Position numbers and translations under genes: made by a program
The notes under the pieces: generated by a model
What the model was told of the DNA's origin: nothing
The model's database searches: none
What the model saw: only the letters and a program-made list of their open reading frames with translations
NCBI RefSeq assembly: GCF_018255755.1
Contig: NZ_CP073766.1
Coordinates: forward strand, 930,001 to 994,000
Direction of reading: 5' to 3'
DNA: 64,000 bases
Source: Chitinophaga sp. HK235
Lineage (GTDB): Bacteria; Bacteroidota; Bacteroidia; Chitinophagales; Chitinophagaceae
Shown: piece by piece, positions 35,352 through 44,726 of the stretch
Layout of the letters: each line of letters begins with the position of its first letter
How positions within the stretch are numbered: the first letter of the stretch is position 1

Positions 35352-37082
35352 ATGCCTGAAACGTCTCAACCGCTATCTCACCCCAAAGGTCTTTATATCC
35401 TGTTTGTCACTGAAATGTGGGAGCGGTTCAACTACTATGGAATGCGGGCAGTACTGATTCTTTTTATGACCAAGGCGTTGTTGTTTAGCAAAGTATTTGC
35501 AGCCAACCTGTATGGGAGTTATACTGGTCTTATTTACCTTACTCCTCTGTTAGGAGGCTACATCGCAGACCGCTACTGGGGTAACAGGCGCTCTATCATT
35601 ATTGGTGGCATCGTGATGGCTATCGGAGAGATGATCCTCTTTATAAGCGCCTCTTTATTTCATAGTTATCCTTCCGCCTCGTTACTGTTGTTTTTTTGCG
35701 GCCTCGGCTGCATGATTGCCGGTAACGGTTTCTTTAAACCGAATATATCGTCTCTGGTAGGGCAATTATATGTTGAAGGAGATAAAAGAAAGGACACTGC
35801 CTATACCATTTTTTACATGGGGATTAATACCGGTGGGGCGTTAGGTCCCATCATCTGCGGACTTATGGGTGATACCGGTAACCCCGCCGATTTTAAATGG
35901 GCATTTTTAGCAGGTGGTATCAGCATGATCATCAGCGTGATTGTACAGCTGGCATTTCATCACCGGTATGTGACCGATCCCGGTGGTCATGTGCTGGGAC
36001 TGACACCGGAGCAAGCGCCGGCAAAGCTATTGCAGCCATTCGTTATTATCCCCGGATTGGTACTCACCACTTTTCTAATGATCGGTTTATTATACCTGGA
36101 CACCACAGTAGTTAATTACCTTTCATATCTGTTGCTGGCGGCAGTAGGATTAATTGCAATAATCATCCTTCGGGACAAATCGCTCACCCGAACGGAAAAA
36201 CAACGGATTAAAGTAATTTTCATTATCTCCTTTTTTGTGATATTCTTCTGGGCTGCCTTCGAGCAGGCGGGTGCTTCGCTGACTTTTTTTGCAGACGAAC
36301 AAACCAACAGAAAGTTGAACTGGAAAATACCCGTATGGAGCATTCTGCTGCTATCCGTTTTTTTAATGTATGGGTTATACAACTTGTTCAGAAAGACGCA
36401 AAAACAGCTATCATCCGCCGCAGATCATTTATTACGTCGTACCATATACGGATTATTATTTCTTTTTCTCCTGGGTATTGTGGGAGTGGATGTATATTTA
36501 CTAATGCGCCGGGAAAATGTGCTGTTGCTGGATGAAATACCTCCCAGTCTGTTTCTTTCTCTGGGTTCTATCTACATCGTTATTTTCGCGCCTTTCTTTG
36601 CCTGGCTGTGGCCCAGGCTGGGAAAACATGAACCTTCAGCCCCTGTTAAGATGGCTATCGGGCTGCTTTTGCTGTCATTGGGCTATTTGTGGATTGTATT
36701 TGGAGTAAAGGAGATATCTCCCGGTACCAAAGTAAGCATTATCTGGATTACCGGGATGTATGCTTTGCATTCGTTTGGAGAGCTTTGTCTGTCACCGATA
36801 GGGCTTTCTCTTGTCAATAAATTATCGCCTCTTAAATTCTCTTCTTTACTGATGGCCGTTTGGTTCCTGGCAACAGCCGCTGCCAACAAACTGGCTGGAG
36901 TATTAAGTACTTTATATCCGGATAAGGGCAAGACGATTATTTTTGGAGGGTACGCTATCCACAGTGCTTACGACTTCTTTCTGCTTTTTGTCATCATGGT
37001 AGGAGTAGCGGCGATGGTGTTGTTAATGGTTTCAAAACGGCTATCAGCCATGATGGTCACCCCTAAAAACTTATCCAGATAA
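35352..37082 (+). CDS. POT-family proton-dependent oligopeptide transporter
   Basis: 576 residues, about 12-14 membrane helices, inner membrane. The family hallmark E-x-x-E-R-F appears as FVTEMWERFNYYGMRAVLIL (residues 16-35). The PTR2 signatures GGYIADRYWGNRRSIIIGG (about 72-90) and FYMGINTGGALGPIICG (about 155-171) follow. Imports di- and tripeptides coupled to protons. The C-terminal 12 bases overlap the convergent DUF4180 gene. No peptidase gene is adjacent. Confidence 0.92.
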   Translation: MPETSQPLSHPKGLYILFVTEMWERFNYYGMRAVLILFMTKALLFSKVFAANLYGSYTGLIYLTPLLGGYIADRYWGNRRSIIIGGIVMAIGEMILFISASLFHSYPSASLLLFFCGLGCMIAGNGFFKPNISSLVGQLYVEGDKRKDTAYTIFYMGINTGGALGPIICGLMGDTGNPADFKWAFLAGGISMIISVIVQLAFHHRYVTDPGGHVLGLTPEQAPAKLLQPFVIIPGLVLTTFLMIGLLYLDTTVVNYLSYLLLAAVGLIAIIILRDKSLTRTEKQRIKVIFIISFFVIFFWAAFEQAGASLTFFADEQTNRKLNWKIPVWSILLLSVFLMYGLYNLFRKTQKQLSSAADHLLRRTIYGLLFLFLLGIVGVDVYLLMRRENVLLLDEIPPSLFLSLGSIYIVIFAPFFAWLWPRLGKHEPSAPVKMAIGLLLLSLGYLWIVFGVKEISPGTKVSIIWITGMYALHSFGELCLSPIGLSLVNKLSPLKFSSLLMAVWFLATAAANKLAGVLSTLYPDKGKTIIFGGYAIHSAYDFFLLFVIMVGVAAMVLLMVSKRLSAMMVTPKNLSR

Positions 37083-37433
37083 CTTTTCAAGCGCCAGCTC
37101 AGTAGAATCCAGGAAATTAACCTGGCGGCCTTTATTGCTTTCATAAATAAAATCCTTGATGCTCTTGCCCGGATATTTTGTGAACTCGCCAACAATGGCC
37201 AGTCTTATCCGGTAGTTGGTGAATTTCTGCAATATTTCTCCTGCTATACCATTTTTCAGGTCGAAGAAAGCCGGTGTTATATTCTTTTCATGAAGGATGA
37301 TCCGCTCTACATCTTGATAATAAAGATCGCCCATTATTTGCAGGGCATCTTCTGTATTATTGATCACTACTTCCGTTGCTGTTATTTCCGCAATGCTGAT
37401 ATCTCCTGTCTTATGTATTGTAATATCCATCAT
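37071..37433 (-). CDS. DUF4180 protein
   Basis: 120 residues from ATG 37433 (a second ATG follows at once; a longer frame from 37454 is less likely given the -7 element at 37459). The sequence IIEVTATEVVINNTEDALQI-like opening and IILHEKNITPAFFDLKNGIA, LAIVGEFTKYPGKSIKDFIY and ESNKGRQVNFL are the conserved DUF4180 blocks. Such proteins often occur next to regulators or as small stress-linked proteins; the function is unknown. It converges on the POT transporter and is divergent from the large T9SS cargo gene. Confidence 0.82.
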   Translation of the reverse strand: MMDITIHKTGDISIAEITATEVVINNTEDALQIMGDLYYQDVERIILHEKNITPAFFDLKNGIAGEILQKFTNYRIRLAIVGEFTKYPGKSIKDFIYESNKGRQVNFLDSTELALEKLSG

Positions 37434-37451
37434 ATTAATAGTTAATATCCG

Positions 37452-37459
37452 CAAATATA
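37452..37459 (-). promoter_or_regulatory. -7 element of the DUF4180 gene
   Basis: Minus-strand TATATTTG fits TAnnTTTG and lies 18 bases before the ATG at 37433. The -33 half is not evident. Confidence 0.4.
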
Positions 37460-37478
37460 GAGTAAATCGGATTGCCGG

Positions 37479-37510
37479 TTTGCCGCTGTGTTGTTGAATA
37501 ATTACATTTG
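37479..37510 (+). promoter_or_regulatory. Bacteroidota promoter of the T9SS cargo gene
   Basis: TTTG at 37479-37482, a 20-base spacer and TACATTTG at 37503-37510 match both consensus halves with normal spacing. The ATG at 37528 is 17 bases downstream, leaving a very short leader. Confidence 0.6.
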
Positions 37511-37527
37511 CCGCAATTTGTCCCTAT

Positions 37528-40500
37528 ATGTCTATACCGTTGTCCCGTATTGCTGTCGTACTGTTTTTTTTACTATTTGTTTATCAACGATCTGTCCATT
37601 CCCAACAGTGTTATCCTACCTTTTACAGTTTATTGTCTGTGAATGGCGATGCAGCAGGCAATTCCGTCGTGTATACGTCAACGGGAGCCATTGTTGTTGC
37701 CGGCAAGGCCAATCTGAACAGGAACAGTAAGTGGGATGGGTTGTTGCTGAAAACGGACGATCTCGGCAATGTGCTCTGGGCGCGGTCTGCAGGTGGTCCG
37801 GAGAATGATGTGCTGGTAAAGGTAAAGGAAACAGCTGACAAAGGTTTTGTAGCAGTGGGCAATAGTGAAGAAGCCGGGATACCCCGGTTGTGGGTAATCA
37901 AAACCGATGCAGCCGGACAATTATCCTGGAGTAAAGTAATTGACATAGAAAACAAACCACTGGCGGGGAAAGATATCATTGAACTTTCTACCGGAGGCTT
38001 TGCCCTGATTGGCAACGCCTATGACAGCACCGCACAATCCGATGGTGTACTGGCCAGGCTGGATGCTTCAGGCAATCTTTTATGGACGCAACTTTATGAT
38101 GGTGGCGGTGCAGATGGTTTTAACAGTCTGCTTGAAGTAAACGGGGAATTACTGGTGGCAGGGTATATAACCAGCGATCTGAAAGATGCTTTTCTGTTGA
38201 GAGCTGACATGAGCGATGGCCATCCGTTGTCAACCCTTAAATACAGCCGTTATCAGGGCTGCGAAGAACAAGGACTCTCTCTTACGGCTATTCCTGGTGG
38301 TTATAGCTGGAGTATCAAAATTTCCCAAGCTACCAGCTATCCGGATGTATACGTGGTGAAAATAAAAGCGTCTGCCAACGGCAATAATTATCTGGTACAA
38401 AACCATAAACTATATCCCAGCGGAGGCAATGGCGTGGTAAATCTGCAGGTGTTGCCCTGTAAGGACAATAACGGTTTCGTATATATTATGGATGGCCCAC
38501 CCAGAAACGGCTGGCCCCAGTTTGGTAAAACAGAATCGGCAGGTCCCCAGGAATGGAACAGGAGTTACAACTATCTCGCGGGTAATTTCTGCGGACTTGA
38601 CTTTACCGGAAACGTCGGGTACATTATTACCGGTAATGCCAATGATGCCGGTCAGGCCATCTGTCTGATCAAAACAGATCTTGCGGGCATTGGCGGTGGC
38701 TGTGGGTTTAACGCCACTGGTGGCGCCCAGGGCGATTATGACGAAATCACAGGCACACCGTTCACATGGGCTTCCAACCGGCAACCGGCTGCCACCGAAC
38801 ACCTACCCTCTCATGTGATAACAGATGAGGTAGTCACTGTTAAAACACCCTGCAAGGCCCAGGTCTGTCCGCCACTTCCCCCTACCGACAATGGCAACAG
38901 CTGTGCCACCTCCTTCATGACCGAAATCAGGGAACAATATTCCACCCAACTGATGGATGCCGCCCGCACCAGTGATGGTGATATTGTGACCATCGGCACC
39001 AGAAGTTATTACTGGTCCATCAGGCCTCAGATCATCAAACTCAAGCCAGGCGGCAATATCCGATGGAGCAAACAATTCCTTGTGAATCGCAAAGATGAGT
39101 CTGTTTTTCCTGACTACCGGAGAGTGATCAACACTAAAGACAACAACATCCTCGTTCTGGGCTCAGATGCTATCACTTATGGCAACTATGTACACGATTC
39201 AGGCGTAGTCATGAAACTCGACTATAACGGAAATATCCTCTGGTCGAAGCGGATGGCCAAAACCTACGGTGAATACTTTTCCAATGTACAGGAAACGGAA
39301 GATGGCTCCTTCATCATCACTTCCACCCAAAACTACGGTTTTCCTCCACTGGGTAATGCCATCATGCGGCTTGATAAAAACGGGAATATCCTATGGCAGA
39401 AGTCTGTCACAGGCTACTTCATGGACAACCGGACCTTACGGGCCATGTACTATGACAAGGGCAGCATCTATCTGGCCTTCGATTATTACATCAGTTATTC
39501 AAGGCCCAATGACATGCTTGTTTTTAAACTAGATGCCAATAATGGTGATTATCTGTGGGGCAAACATTTTAAAGGAGGCGCCGAAGAGATCAGTATAACA
39601 GGCATCACCAAAATAAAAGATACTGTATATGTGGGAATAGGCTTAGATAAATACATCTCCTTTGGCAACAACGAGCTCACAGCTGCTGTTATCAAGCTAA
39701 AAGATGCTACCGGTGAACAAATGCAGGGCTTCCGCCTGAATCAGCCCTGGATCATCAAACATAAGGATTATGTATGGATGTCTGAAAGGACCAATATGAC
39801 GTTTACTAAAAGTATCGATGATCAGCTGGTCGTCGCCCGCGAGAGTGCAGTCAATAAAGACACCACCATCCGTATTCACAAACTGGCCCTTGATGGCAGC
39901 ATAACCTGGTCCAGGAATTTCACGCAGCTGAAAAAACAGGTGGTGAGTACCATACGGCCTGACGGCAGCGGTTTTCTGGTCACCGGATTCAAATACGGCA
40001 CCCCTGTGCTTTATGATCCGGCCAATGAAGGATTTCTTATGCGCCTGAACAGCAATGGAGAAATCGAGAACAGTACCGGCAGTTGTGTGAGCCAGTTACA
40101 AAGTACAGGTCCGGGTGGCGCCTATACCACCCCTGTATTACTGACAGAAGAAACAGGTGAAGTGTTCGGCACCGGGCCTTCCAATGTAGTGGCCAAAGAT
40201 TTCCGGCCGTTGCCACTGGACAACCCGACCATGTCTTATCCTTCCTGTGCCAGTTTCTCCGCCTGTCAGCCAGCTACCTTACAGGGACCAGCCACCATCT
40301 GCGACCTCTCACGTACATGGACATACGACGCTTCACGGCCGGGTGGTTGTAACACGCCCCTGCTATGGCAAACAGATCCCGCTTACACCGATATCCTGTC
40401 ACAAACAGAAAATCAACTGACAGTGAAATTTAAAATGGGTGGCACGACCGCCATCAAAGCGGTGGTGGATGCTGGTTGTGGGCTACTGCCCACAACCGTG

Positions 40501-41874
40501 GATGTAGAAATCCCCAAACCCGCTACCGCACTGGACCTCGGCCCCGATACCGAAATATGCAAAGACGCCATGCTGAAGCTGGATGCCGGAACCGGATTTG
40601 CCTCCTATAAATGGAATGATGGCAGCACCAGCCAAACCCTGGAAATCAACAAACCTGGTACCTATGCTATAACGGTAACGGATAAATGTAATAACCAGGC
40701 AAACGATCAGATAACGATTGGCGATGGTAATAACTATCCCTTCAGTATGGGGCCTGATGTACTGAAATGTGCTGAAACCATTGTCACCAGAACACTTCCG
40801 GCGGGGTTTCAGAATTTTAAATGGAACATCGATTACAACCGAAGAGACCAACCCAATGAAGTAATCTTTTTTCCGGAAAAAGACACTGCCTATATGCTGC
40901 AAGCCGACCGGGCCAATGGCTGTATTTTTAAAGACACCCTGTATTTCAGGATTCAGCAGCCACTTGCCGTGGGCTTACCAGCTAATCAAACAGTATGTGA
41001 GGGAGATTCTGTAAAACTCAGTATAGACAACAACTTCAGCAACATCCAATGGAATGGCGGATATACCGGTAATATACTAATGGCCAAAACAGCCGGCAGA
41101 TATATTGTACAATGTACAGATCTTAATGGCTGTAATACCGCCGACACTTTTGACCTCCGGCTCAACCCCGCGCCTCGTGTGACATTGCCCAAAGAGCCAT
41201 TCATCTGTAAAGGTGTCACGAAGATGCTGGATGCCGGCAATGAAGGAACCAGTTACTTGTGGAGCACAGGAGACCGTTCCCGCAAAATAGCTGTCAGCAG
41301 CGCCGGTAAATGGTGGGTGCAGGTTACCGGCAGCAACGGCTGCAGCACAACAGACACTGCATGGTACAGGGAAATATACGACGGTCCCAAAGGCTTCCTG
41401 GCACAGGATACTACGATGTGCCTCCGGGGAGAAATCACCATATCGGTAAAGGGTCAATTCAGCACTTACCGATGGAGCAATGGCAGTACTTCCCCGCAAC
41501 TCATCACCAGAATACCCGGCACGTACTGGCTGGAAGTAACAGACCTTTCCGGTTGTTCCGGAAAAGCATCCGTCCGTATCAATACCAGGGACTGCGGATG
41601 GGGTGTGTATATGCCTACAGCCTTCTCTCCCAACAATGATGGTATGAATGACTATCTGCGGCCGGTAATCCTGGGCCGTGTCAGCAAATATCTGTTTACA
41701 GTATATGACAGATGGGGCCGGATCGTATTTCAGTCCAATGAGGTCAATAAAGGTTGGGATGGAAAAGTCAAAAATGTAAATGCCGATATCGGGGCATACG
41801 TATGGGTTTGTATCTATCAGCTGGAAGGAGATCCGGAGAAAATAATGAAAGGAGCAGCTACATTGGTGAGATAA
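37528..41874 (+). CDS. Type IX secreted cell-surface protein with gliding-type C-terminal domain
   Basis: 1448 residues. The signal peptide is IAVVLFFLLFVYQRSVHSQ. Residues about 40-900 are two series of repeated propeller-like units, such as LLKTDDLGNVLWARSAGG, AVGNSEEAGIPRLWVIKTDA and RLDKNGNILWQKSVTG. From about 1000 four or five Ig/PKD-like repeats of about 85 residues recur, each with C-x-x-x-x-x-x-L-(D) and a SYxWSTGD-like core (YKWNDGSTSQTL, YLWSTGDRSRKI, YRWSNGSTSPQL). The C-terminal 90 residues (PTAFSPNNDGMNDYL, YDRWGRIVFQSN, WDGKVKN, GAYVWVCIYQ) are the type B T9SS sorting domain. Expected at the cell surface or in the medium, probably an adhesin or matrix protein. A palindrome covers its stop codon. 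Confidence 0.92.
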   Translation: MSIPLSRIAVVLFFLLFVYQRSVHSQQCYPTFYSLLSVNGDAAGNSVVYTSTGAIVVAGKANLNRNSKWDGLLLKTDDLGNVLWARSAGGPENDVLVKVKETADKGFVAVGNSEEAGIPRLWVIKTDAAGQLSWSKVIDIENKPLAGKDIIELSTGGFALIGNAYDSTAQSDGVLARLDASGNLLWTQLYDGGGADGFNSLLEVNGELLVAGYITSDLKDAFLLRADMSDGHPLSTLKYSRYQGCEEQGLSLTAIPGGYSWSIKISQATSYPDVYVVKIKASANGNNYLVQNHKLYPSGGNGVVNLQVLPCKDNNGFVYIMDGPPRNGWPQFGKTESAGPQEWNRSYNYLAGNFCGLDFTGNVGYIITGNANDAGQAICLIKTDLAGIGGGCGFNATGGAQGDYDEITGTPFTWASNRQPAATEHLPSHVITDEVVTVKTPCKAQVCPPLPPTDNGNSCATSFMTEIREQYSTQLMDAARTSDGDIVTIGTRSYYWSIRPQIIKLKPGGNIRWSKQFLVNRKDESVFPDYRRVINTKDNNILVLGSDAITYGNYVHDSGVVMKLDYNGNILWSKRMAKTYGEYFSNVQETEDGSFIITSTQNYGFPPLGNAIMRLDKNGNILWQKSVTGYFMDNRTLRAMYYDKGSIYLAFDYYISYSRPNDMLVFKLDANNGDYLWGKHFKGGAEEISITGITKIKDTVYVGIGLDKYISFGNNELTAAVIKLKDATGEQMQGFRLNQPWIIKHKDYVWMSERTNMTFTKSIDDQLVVARESAVNKDTTIRIHKLALDGSITWSRNFTQLKKQVVSTIRPDGSGFLVTGFKYGTPVLYDPANEGFLMRLNSNGEIENSTGSCVSQLQSTGPGGAYTTPVLLTEETGEVFGTGPSNVVAKDFRPLPLDNPTMSYPSCASFSACQPATLQGPATICDLSRTWTYDASRPGGCNTPLLWQTDPAYTDILSQTENQLTVKFKMGGTTAIKAVVDAGCGLLPTTVDVEIPKPATALDLGPDTEICKDAMLKLDAGTGFASYKWNDGSTSQTLEINKPGTYAITVTDKCNNQANDQITIGDGNNYPFSMGPDVLKCAETIVTRTLPAGFQNFKWNIDYNRRDQPNEVIFFPEKDTAYMLQADRANGCIFKDTLYFRIQQPLAVGLPANQTVCEGDSVKLSIDNNFSNIQWNGGYTGNILMAKTAGRYIVQCTDLNGCNTADTFDLRLNPAPRVTLPKEPFICKGVTKMLDAGNEGTSYLWSTGDRSRKIAVSSAGKWWVQVTGSNGCSTTDTAWYREIYDGPKGFLAQDTTMCLRGEITISVKGQFSTYRWSNGSTSPQLITRIPGTYWLEVTDLSGCSGKASVRINTRDCGWGVYMPTAFSPNNDGMNDYLRPVILGRVSKYLFTVYDRWGRIVFQSNEVNKGWDGKVKNVNADIGAYVWVCIYQLEGDPEKIMKGAATLVR

Positions 41875-41889
41875 AATTTATCTCACCAA
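41863..41889. terminator. 27-bp palindrome over the stop codon, probable bidirectional terminator
   Basis: TTGGTGAGATAAA and TTTATCTCACCAA are exact complements around one A. The TAA of the T9SS cargo gene (41872-41874) lies within the left arm. The DinB gene ends ten bases beyond on the other strand. Confidence 0.6.
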
Positions 41890-41898
41890 CCATTATGC

Positions 41899-42375
41899 CT
41901 ATACGACATTAGATGCTCCTACCATTTTGCGGATCAGTGAAATCTGACCGAGATGATAATGCGTATGCTCCGTCACACCCATCAGGTTCCGGTAATAGTT
42001 GCCATATCTGGCATCCGTAAAATCCTCGAACAACTTTTTTTCATCCAGTGCTTCTATCAGCGCTGCCAGCACTTCCGCTTCGGTCAGCGCCTTGTTGACC
42101 AACTGTTGCCAGTCTGCTTCCGAAGTAATCGGGGGTACATCAAAACTTAACTTATCGTGCCCCTCCAGTGGTCCGCCTTGCAGCACGCGGGTAATGACAC
42201 CCACATAATAGTTGATATGAAACGTCAGCGCTGCAATGGTATTCAGATCCTGTACTTTGGTGGTAGCCTGCTGCCAGTCTACATTTGCCAGGGTATCCTT
42301 CAGATTGACACAGGTCCAGTTACCCCCAAAATGAACATCTCTGAAATGTTTCGCAATTTGTTTGATTAAAGCCAT
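41899..42375 (-). CDS. DinB-like protein
   Basis: 158 residues from ATG 42375 (MALIKQIAKHFRDVHFGG); an upstream in-frame ATG at 42414 adds 13 unusual residues and is less likely. The DinB/YfiT-like four-helix bundle is marked by the metal-binding histidines in LTFHINYYVGVI (about residue 50) and EHTHYHLGQISLIRK (about 135-149). Members are putative metal-dependent enzymes or thiol transferases; the reaction is unknown. It converges on the T9SS cargo gene and shares the terminator palindrome with it. Confidence 0.82.
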   Translation of the reverse strand: MALIKQIAKHFRDVHFGGNWTCVNLKDTLANVDWQQATTKVQDLNTIAALTFHINYYVGVITRVLQGGPLEGHDKLSFDVPPITSEADWQQLVNKALTEAEVLAALIEALDEKKLFEDFTDARYGNYYRNLMGVTEHTHYHLGQISLIRKMVGASNVV

Positions 42376-42479
42376 AGGTTTAGATGTAGATTGATGAACA
42401 GGAATAAGATACATTTTTTTCCGGAGGATATGGTGTATAAAGAATTGTTTAACTTTCCGGTAGAATAACCGATCAGCAT

Positions 42480-43496
42480 ATGAAAGTAAGCGCTACAAGA
42501 GTATACCGAAAGACGATTATTGAAGGATTATCTATTCCTGCAATTATCCATAACAGTAGTTATTTTTTCACCGACCTGGATATCTATGAAGATGGCAGAG
42601 TGGAATACTGGGACATAGAGGATTTTAAGCATTTCAAACAGAAAATGCGGAATGGCTGGATTGTAACGGCCATCCCTGATGGTTCTTCCATCTCAATACA
42701 TGGACTCGGCGCATGGCCGGTCACAGCTGGTTCCTGGCTCTTTAATAAAAAGAGTTTTGTGCCCCATGTGGAATCGCTGGTCCGGACATTAAATCCCCGG
42801 ATGGAAAATATTTACACCTACCGTAAAAAAACGGTGAACGGTATCAGTATTAGCGAAAGTGGTAAAGGGACTGTTTACAAAGAAAACAAACGGGGACCTT
42901 ATGATCCTTTTCCTGAAAAAATAAACGGCGACAGTGAAAACCTGTTCTATCAAACTACTGAAGGATATTACCTCGTGCGCGTAGTGCTGTACCCCGACCA
43001 TACCGTCTGCCTGGAGAGGCTGGAAACGCCTATCCAGCTGTCTATGCAGGAATTTGAATCACTGGTCAGTCAGGGTATATTGCTGAGTGAAATTCCGTTG
43101 TATGCGAAAGTGCATATATACGGGTTGGGTAGTTTCGTTGCCGGTGAGGCCGACTATAGTATCAACATAGATGACAAGCTCGATGAAATCAGGGACACAT
43201 TAAGGAAACTGGCCGGAGCCCCTTCCTCCATAGCCCTGTGCAGACAGGCATATGAAGCCTATATTGCAGATCCGACTGTCTCCAATAAGGTCATACTCAA
43301 AGAACGTTATGAAGCGGTGCCCCAGCATCAGAGAATGTATGTGGGAGACATGGACACCAAAGACACCGCTGTCAGAATGATCATATACGGAGAAGATGAG
43401 ATCAAGGGATGGTCGCATTACCAGCTGGCATTACATCAGGGACTGCCTTTGCCTTCGATACATATTCCAACAATGAAGAAAGACGATGAAGTGTAG
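42480..43496 (+). CDS. Cytoplasmic protein with internal duplication, function unknown
   Basis: 338 residues, no signal peptide. Two related halves can be aligned: residues about 30-107 (DLDIYEDGRVEYWDIEDFKH, SISIHGLGAWPVTAG) and about 164-245 (YLVRVVLYPDHTVCLERLE, KVHIYGLGSFVAGE), each with a strand-turn-strand, a helix and an IHGLG or IYGLG core. This two-copy arrangement resembles bacterial immunity-type proteins with unnamed domains, but I cannot assign a family. The C-terminal third (about 255-338) is helical with YVGDMDTKDTAVRMIIYGED. It is 98 bases from the following TetR gene. Confidence 0.65.
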   Translation: MKVSATRVYRKTIIEGLSIPAIIHNSSYFFTDLDIYEDGRVEYWDIEDFKHFKQKMRNGWIVTAIPDGSSISIHGLGAWPVTAGSWLFNKKSFVPHVESLVRTLNPRMENIYTYRKKTVNGISISESGKGTVYKENKRGPYDPFPEKINGDSENLFYQTTEGYYLVRVVLYPDHTVCLERLETPIQLSMQEFESLVSQGILLSEIPLYAKVHIYGLGSFVAGEADYSINIDDKLDEIRDTLRKLAGAPSSIALCRQAYEAYIADPTVSNKVILKERYEAVPQHQRMYVGDMDTKDTAVRMIIYGEDEIKGWSHYQLALHQGLPLPSIHIPTMKKDDEV

Positions 43497-43593
43497 CCTG
43501 CTTTCCGTGATAGTGCCGATTGATCAGTATCGGGCCCTGGGAGAGAGTTTGCCACTATCAAAAAAATCACTTCCTTTACATCAGTAATGCTAA

Positions 43594-44196
43594 ATGGTAA
43601 ATTTCATGAAAAAGGCAGCAGCAACCAGACTCAACATATTACAAAAAGCGTTTGAATTAATATACGTTAAAGGCTATCGGACTACGAGCATAGATGACAT
43701 TATTGCCACCACGCAGGTAACGAAAGGGGCCTTCTACTATCATTTCAAAAATAAGGATGAAATGGGGCTGGCTATTATCCATGAAATAATGAAACCCTCG
43801 CTCACAGACAGTTTGATAGTACCGTTTCAAAAGGAACCTAATCCTCTCCGGGCTATCTACCAATCGATGCATCATTTGCTGCTAGGTGACAAATTCCTTA
43901 AGCCGGAATATGGCTGTCCTGCTTCCAATTTCACCCAGGAGATGAGCCCCTGGCACACTGATTTTAATAAGGCATTGGATGAACTGGTTGACCAATGGAA
44001 GAAAACACTGATCAAAGCTATCAATGACGGTAAAAAAAATGGCTATGTCCGTAAGGATGTGAATGCAGTACAGGTAAGCTTATTCGTTATGTCCGGTTAC
44101 TGGGGCATACGAAACCTGGGTAAACTGGAAGACAGCCGACCGGTATATCTTGCCTATTTAAAAGAACTCAAAAATTACCTGGATACGCTGCAATAA
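43594..44196 (+). CDS. TetR-family transcriptional repressor
   Basis: 200 residues (start ATG 43594; an internal ATG at 43606 is also possible). The N-terminal helix-turn-helix is clear: ATRLNILQKAFELIYVKGYR, TTSIDDIIATTQVTKGAFYY and HFKNKDEM. The C-terminal ligand-binding part (about 80-200) includes GCPASNFTQEMSPWH, which occurs in AcuR/NemR-like repressors of small electrophiles. Directly downstream lies a perfect 26-bp palindrome followed by a -7 element and two membrane-protein genes, which are the probable targets. Confidence 0.9.
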   Translation: MVNFMKKAAATRLNILQKAFELIYVKGYRTTSIDDIIATTQVTKGAFYYHFKNKDEMGLAIIHEIMKPSLTDSLIVPFQKEPNPLRAIYQSMHHLLLGDKFLKPEYGCPASNFTQEMSPWHTDFNKALDELVDQWKKTLIKAINDGKKNGYVRKDVNAVQVSLFVMSGYWGIRNLGKLEDSRPVYLAYLKELKNYLDTLQ

Positions 44197-44207
44197 TTTT
44201 TTTCCCA

Positions 44208-44233
44208 AAAAACATACTAACTAGTATGTTTTT
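44208..44233. promoter_or_regulatory. TetR-type operator palindrome
   Basis: A perfect palindrome with 12-base arms (AAAAACATACTA and TAGTATGTTTTT) and a 2-base centre, four bases before the -7 element at 44238. It would overlap the -33 region of the promoter, so a bound repressor would block it. It could also act as a terminator for the tetR gene, but its A/T-only core and fit to the promoter favour an operator. Confidence 0.65.
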
Positions 44234-44237
44234 AATA

Positions 44238-44245
44238 TACCTTTG
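44238..44245 (+). promoter_or_regulatory. -7 element of the membrane-protein operon under TetR control
   Basis: TACCTTTG fits TAnnTTTG and lies 21 bases before the ATG at 44267, directly after the palindromic operator. Confidence 0.55.
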
Positions 44246-44266
44246 TTTTGTTCAACAAAATGAAGG

Positions 44267-44725
44267 ATGTATTCAACGCTTATTTTCCTCCATTCAGCCG
44301 CCAGATGGCTGGTGGTGGGCAGTCTTTTCTATGCCATATACAGGGCATATACAGGTTATAGGAGCGGCCGGCCATTCACGGAAACAGACAATGCTATCCG
44401 GCATTGGACGGCCACCATTGCACATATTCAGCTGGTGATCGGCATGATACTTTACACACAGAGCCCTATCATTCAATTCTTCTGGAAATCTCCCGTAACG
44501 GAACCTCACTTATTTGAGCACTTGTTTTTTGCGTTGATCCATCTGATATTGATGCTCACCGCCATTGTATTACTGATAGCTGGCTCGGCCATCACAAAAA
44601 GGAAAAAGACAGATCAGGAGAAATTCAGGTCCATGCTGCTCTGGTTTACCATTGCATTCTTCATCCTTTTCGTTGCCATCCCATGGCCGTTTTCGCCCTT
44701 ATCTCACCGACCATATTTCAGATAA
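44267..44725 (+). CDS. Four-helix membrane protein, probable TetR target
   Basis: 152 residues with four hydrophobic helices: LIFLHSAARWLVVGSLFYAI (about 5-24), WTATIAHIQLVIGMILYTQS (about 47-66), LFFALIHLILMLTAIVLLIA (about 86-105) and MLLWFTIAFFILFVAIPWPF. The conserved histidines in the first two helices (H9, H53) are reminiscent of heme-binding helices, but no haem motif can be proven. The stop is one base before the start of the DUF3817 gene, and an operator/promoter precedes it. Function unknown. Confidence 0.75.
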   Translation: MYSTLIFLHSAARWLVVGSLFYAIYRAYTGYRSGRPFTETDNAIRHWTATIAHIQLVIGMILYTQSPIIQFFWKSPVTEPHLFEHLFFALIHLILMLTAIVLLIAGSAITKRKKTDQEKFRSMLLWFTIAFFILFVAIPWPFSPLSHRPYFR

Positions 44726-44726
44726 C

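Noticed and set aside
44208..44233. Reading the palindrome after tetR as only a terminator
   Set aside because: Its position four bases from a consensus -7 element and the perfect 12-base arms with two-base centre suit a repressor site better.
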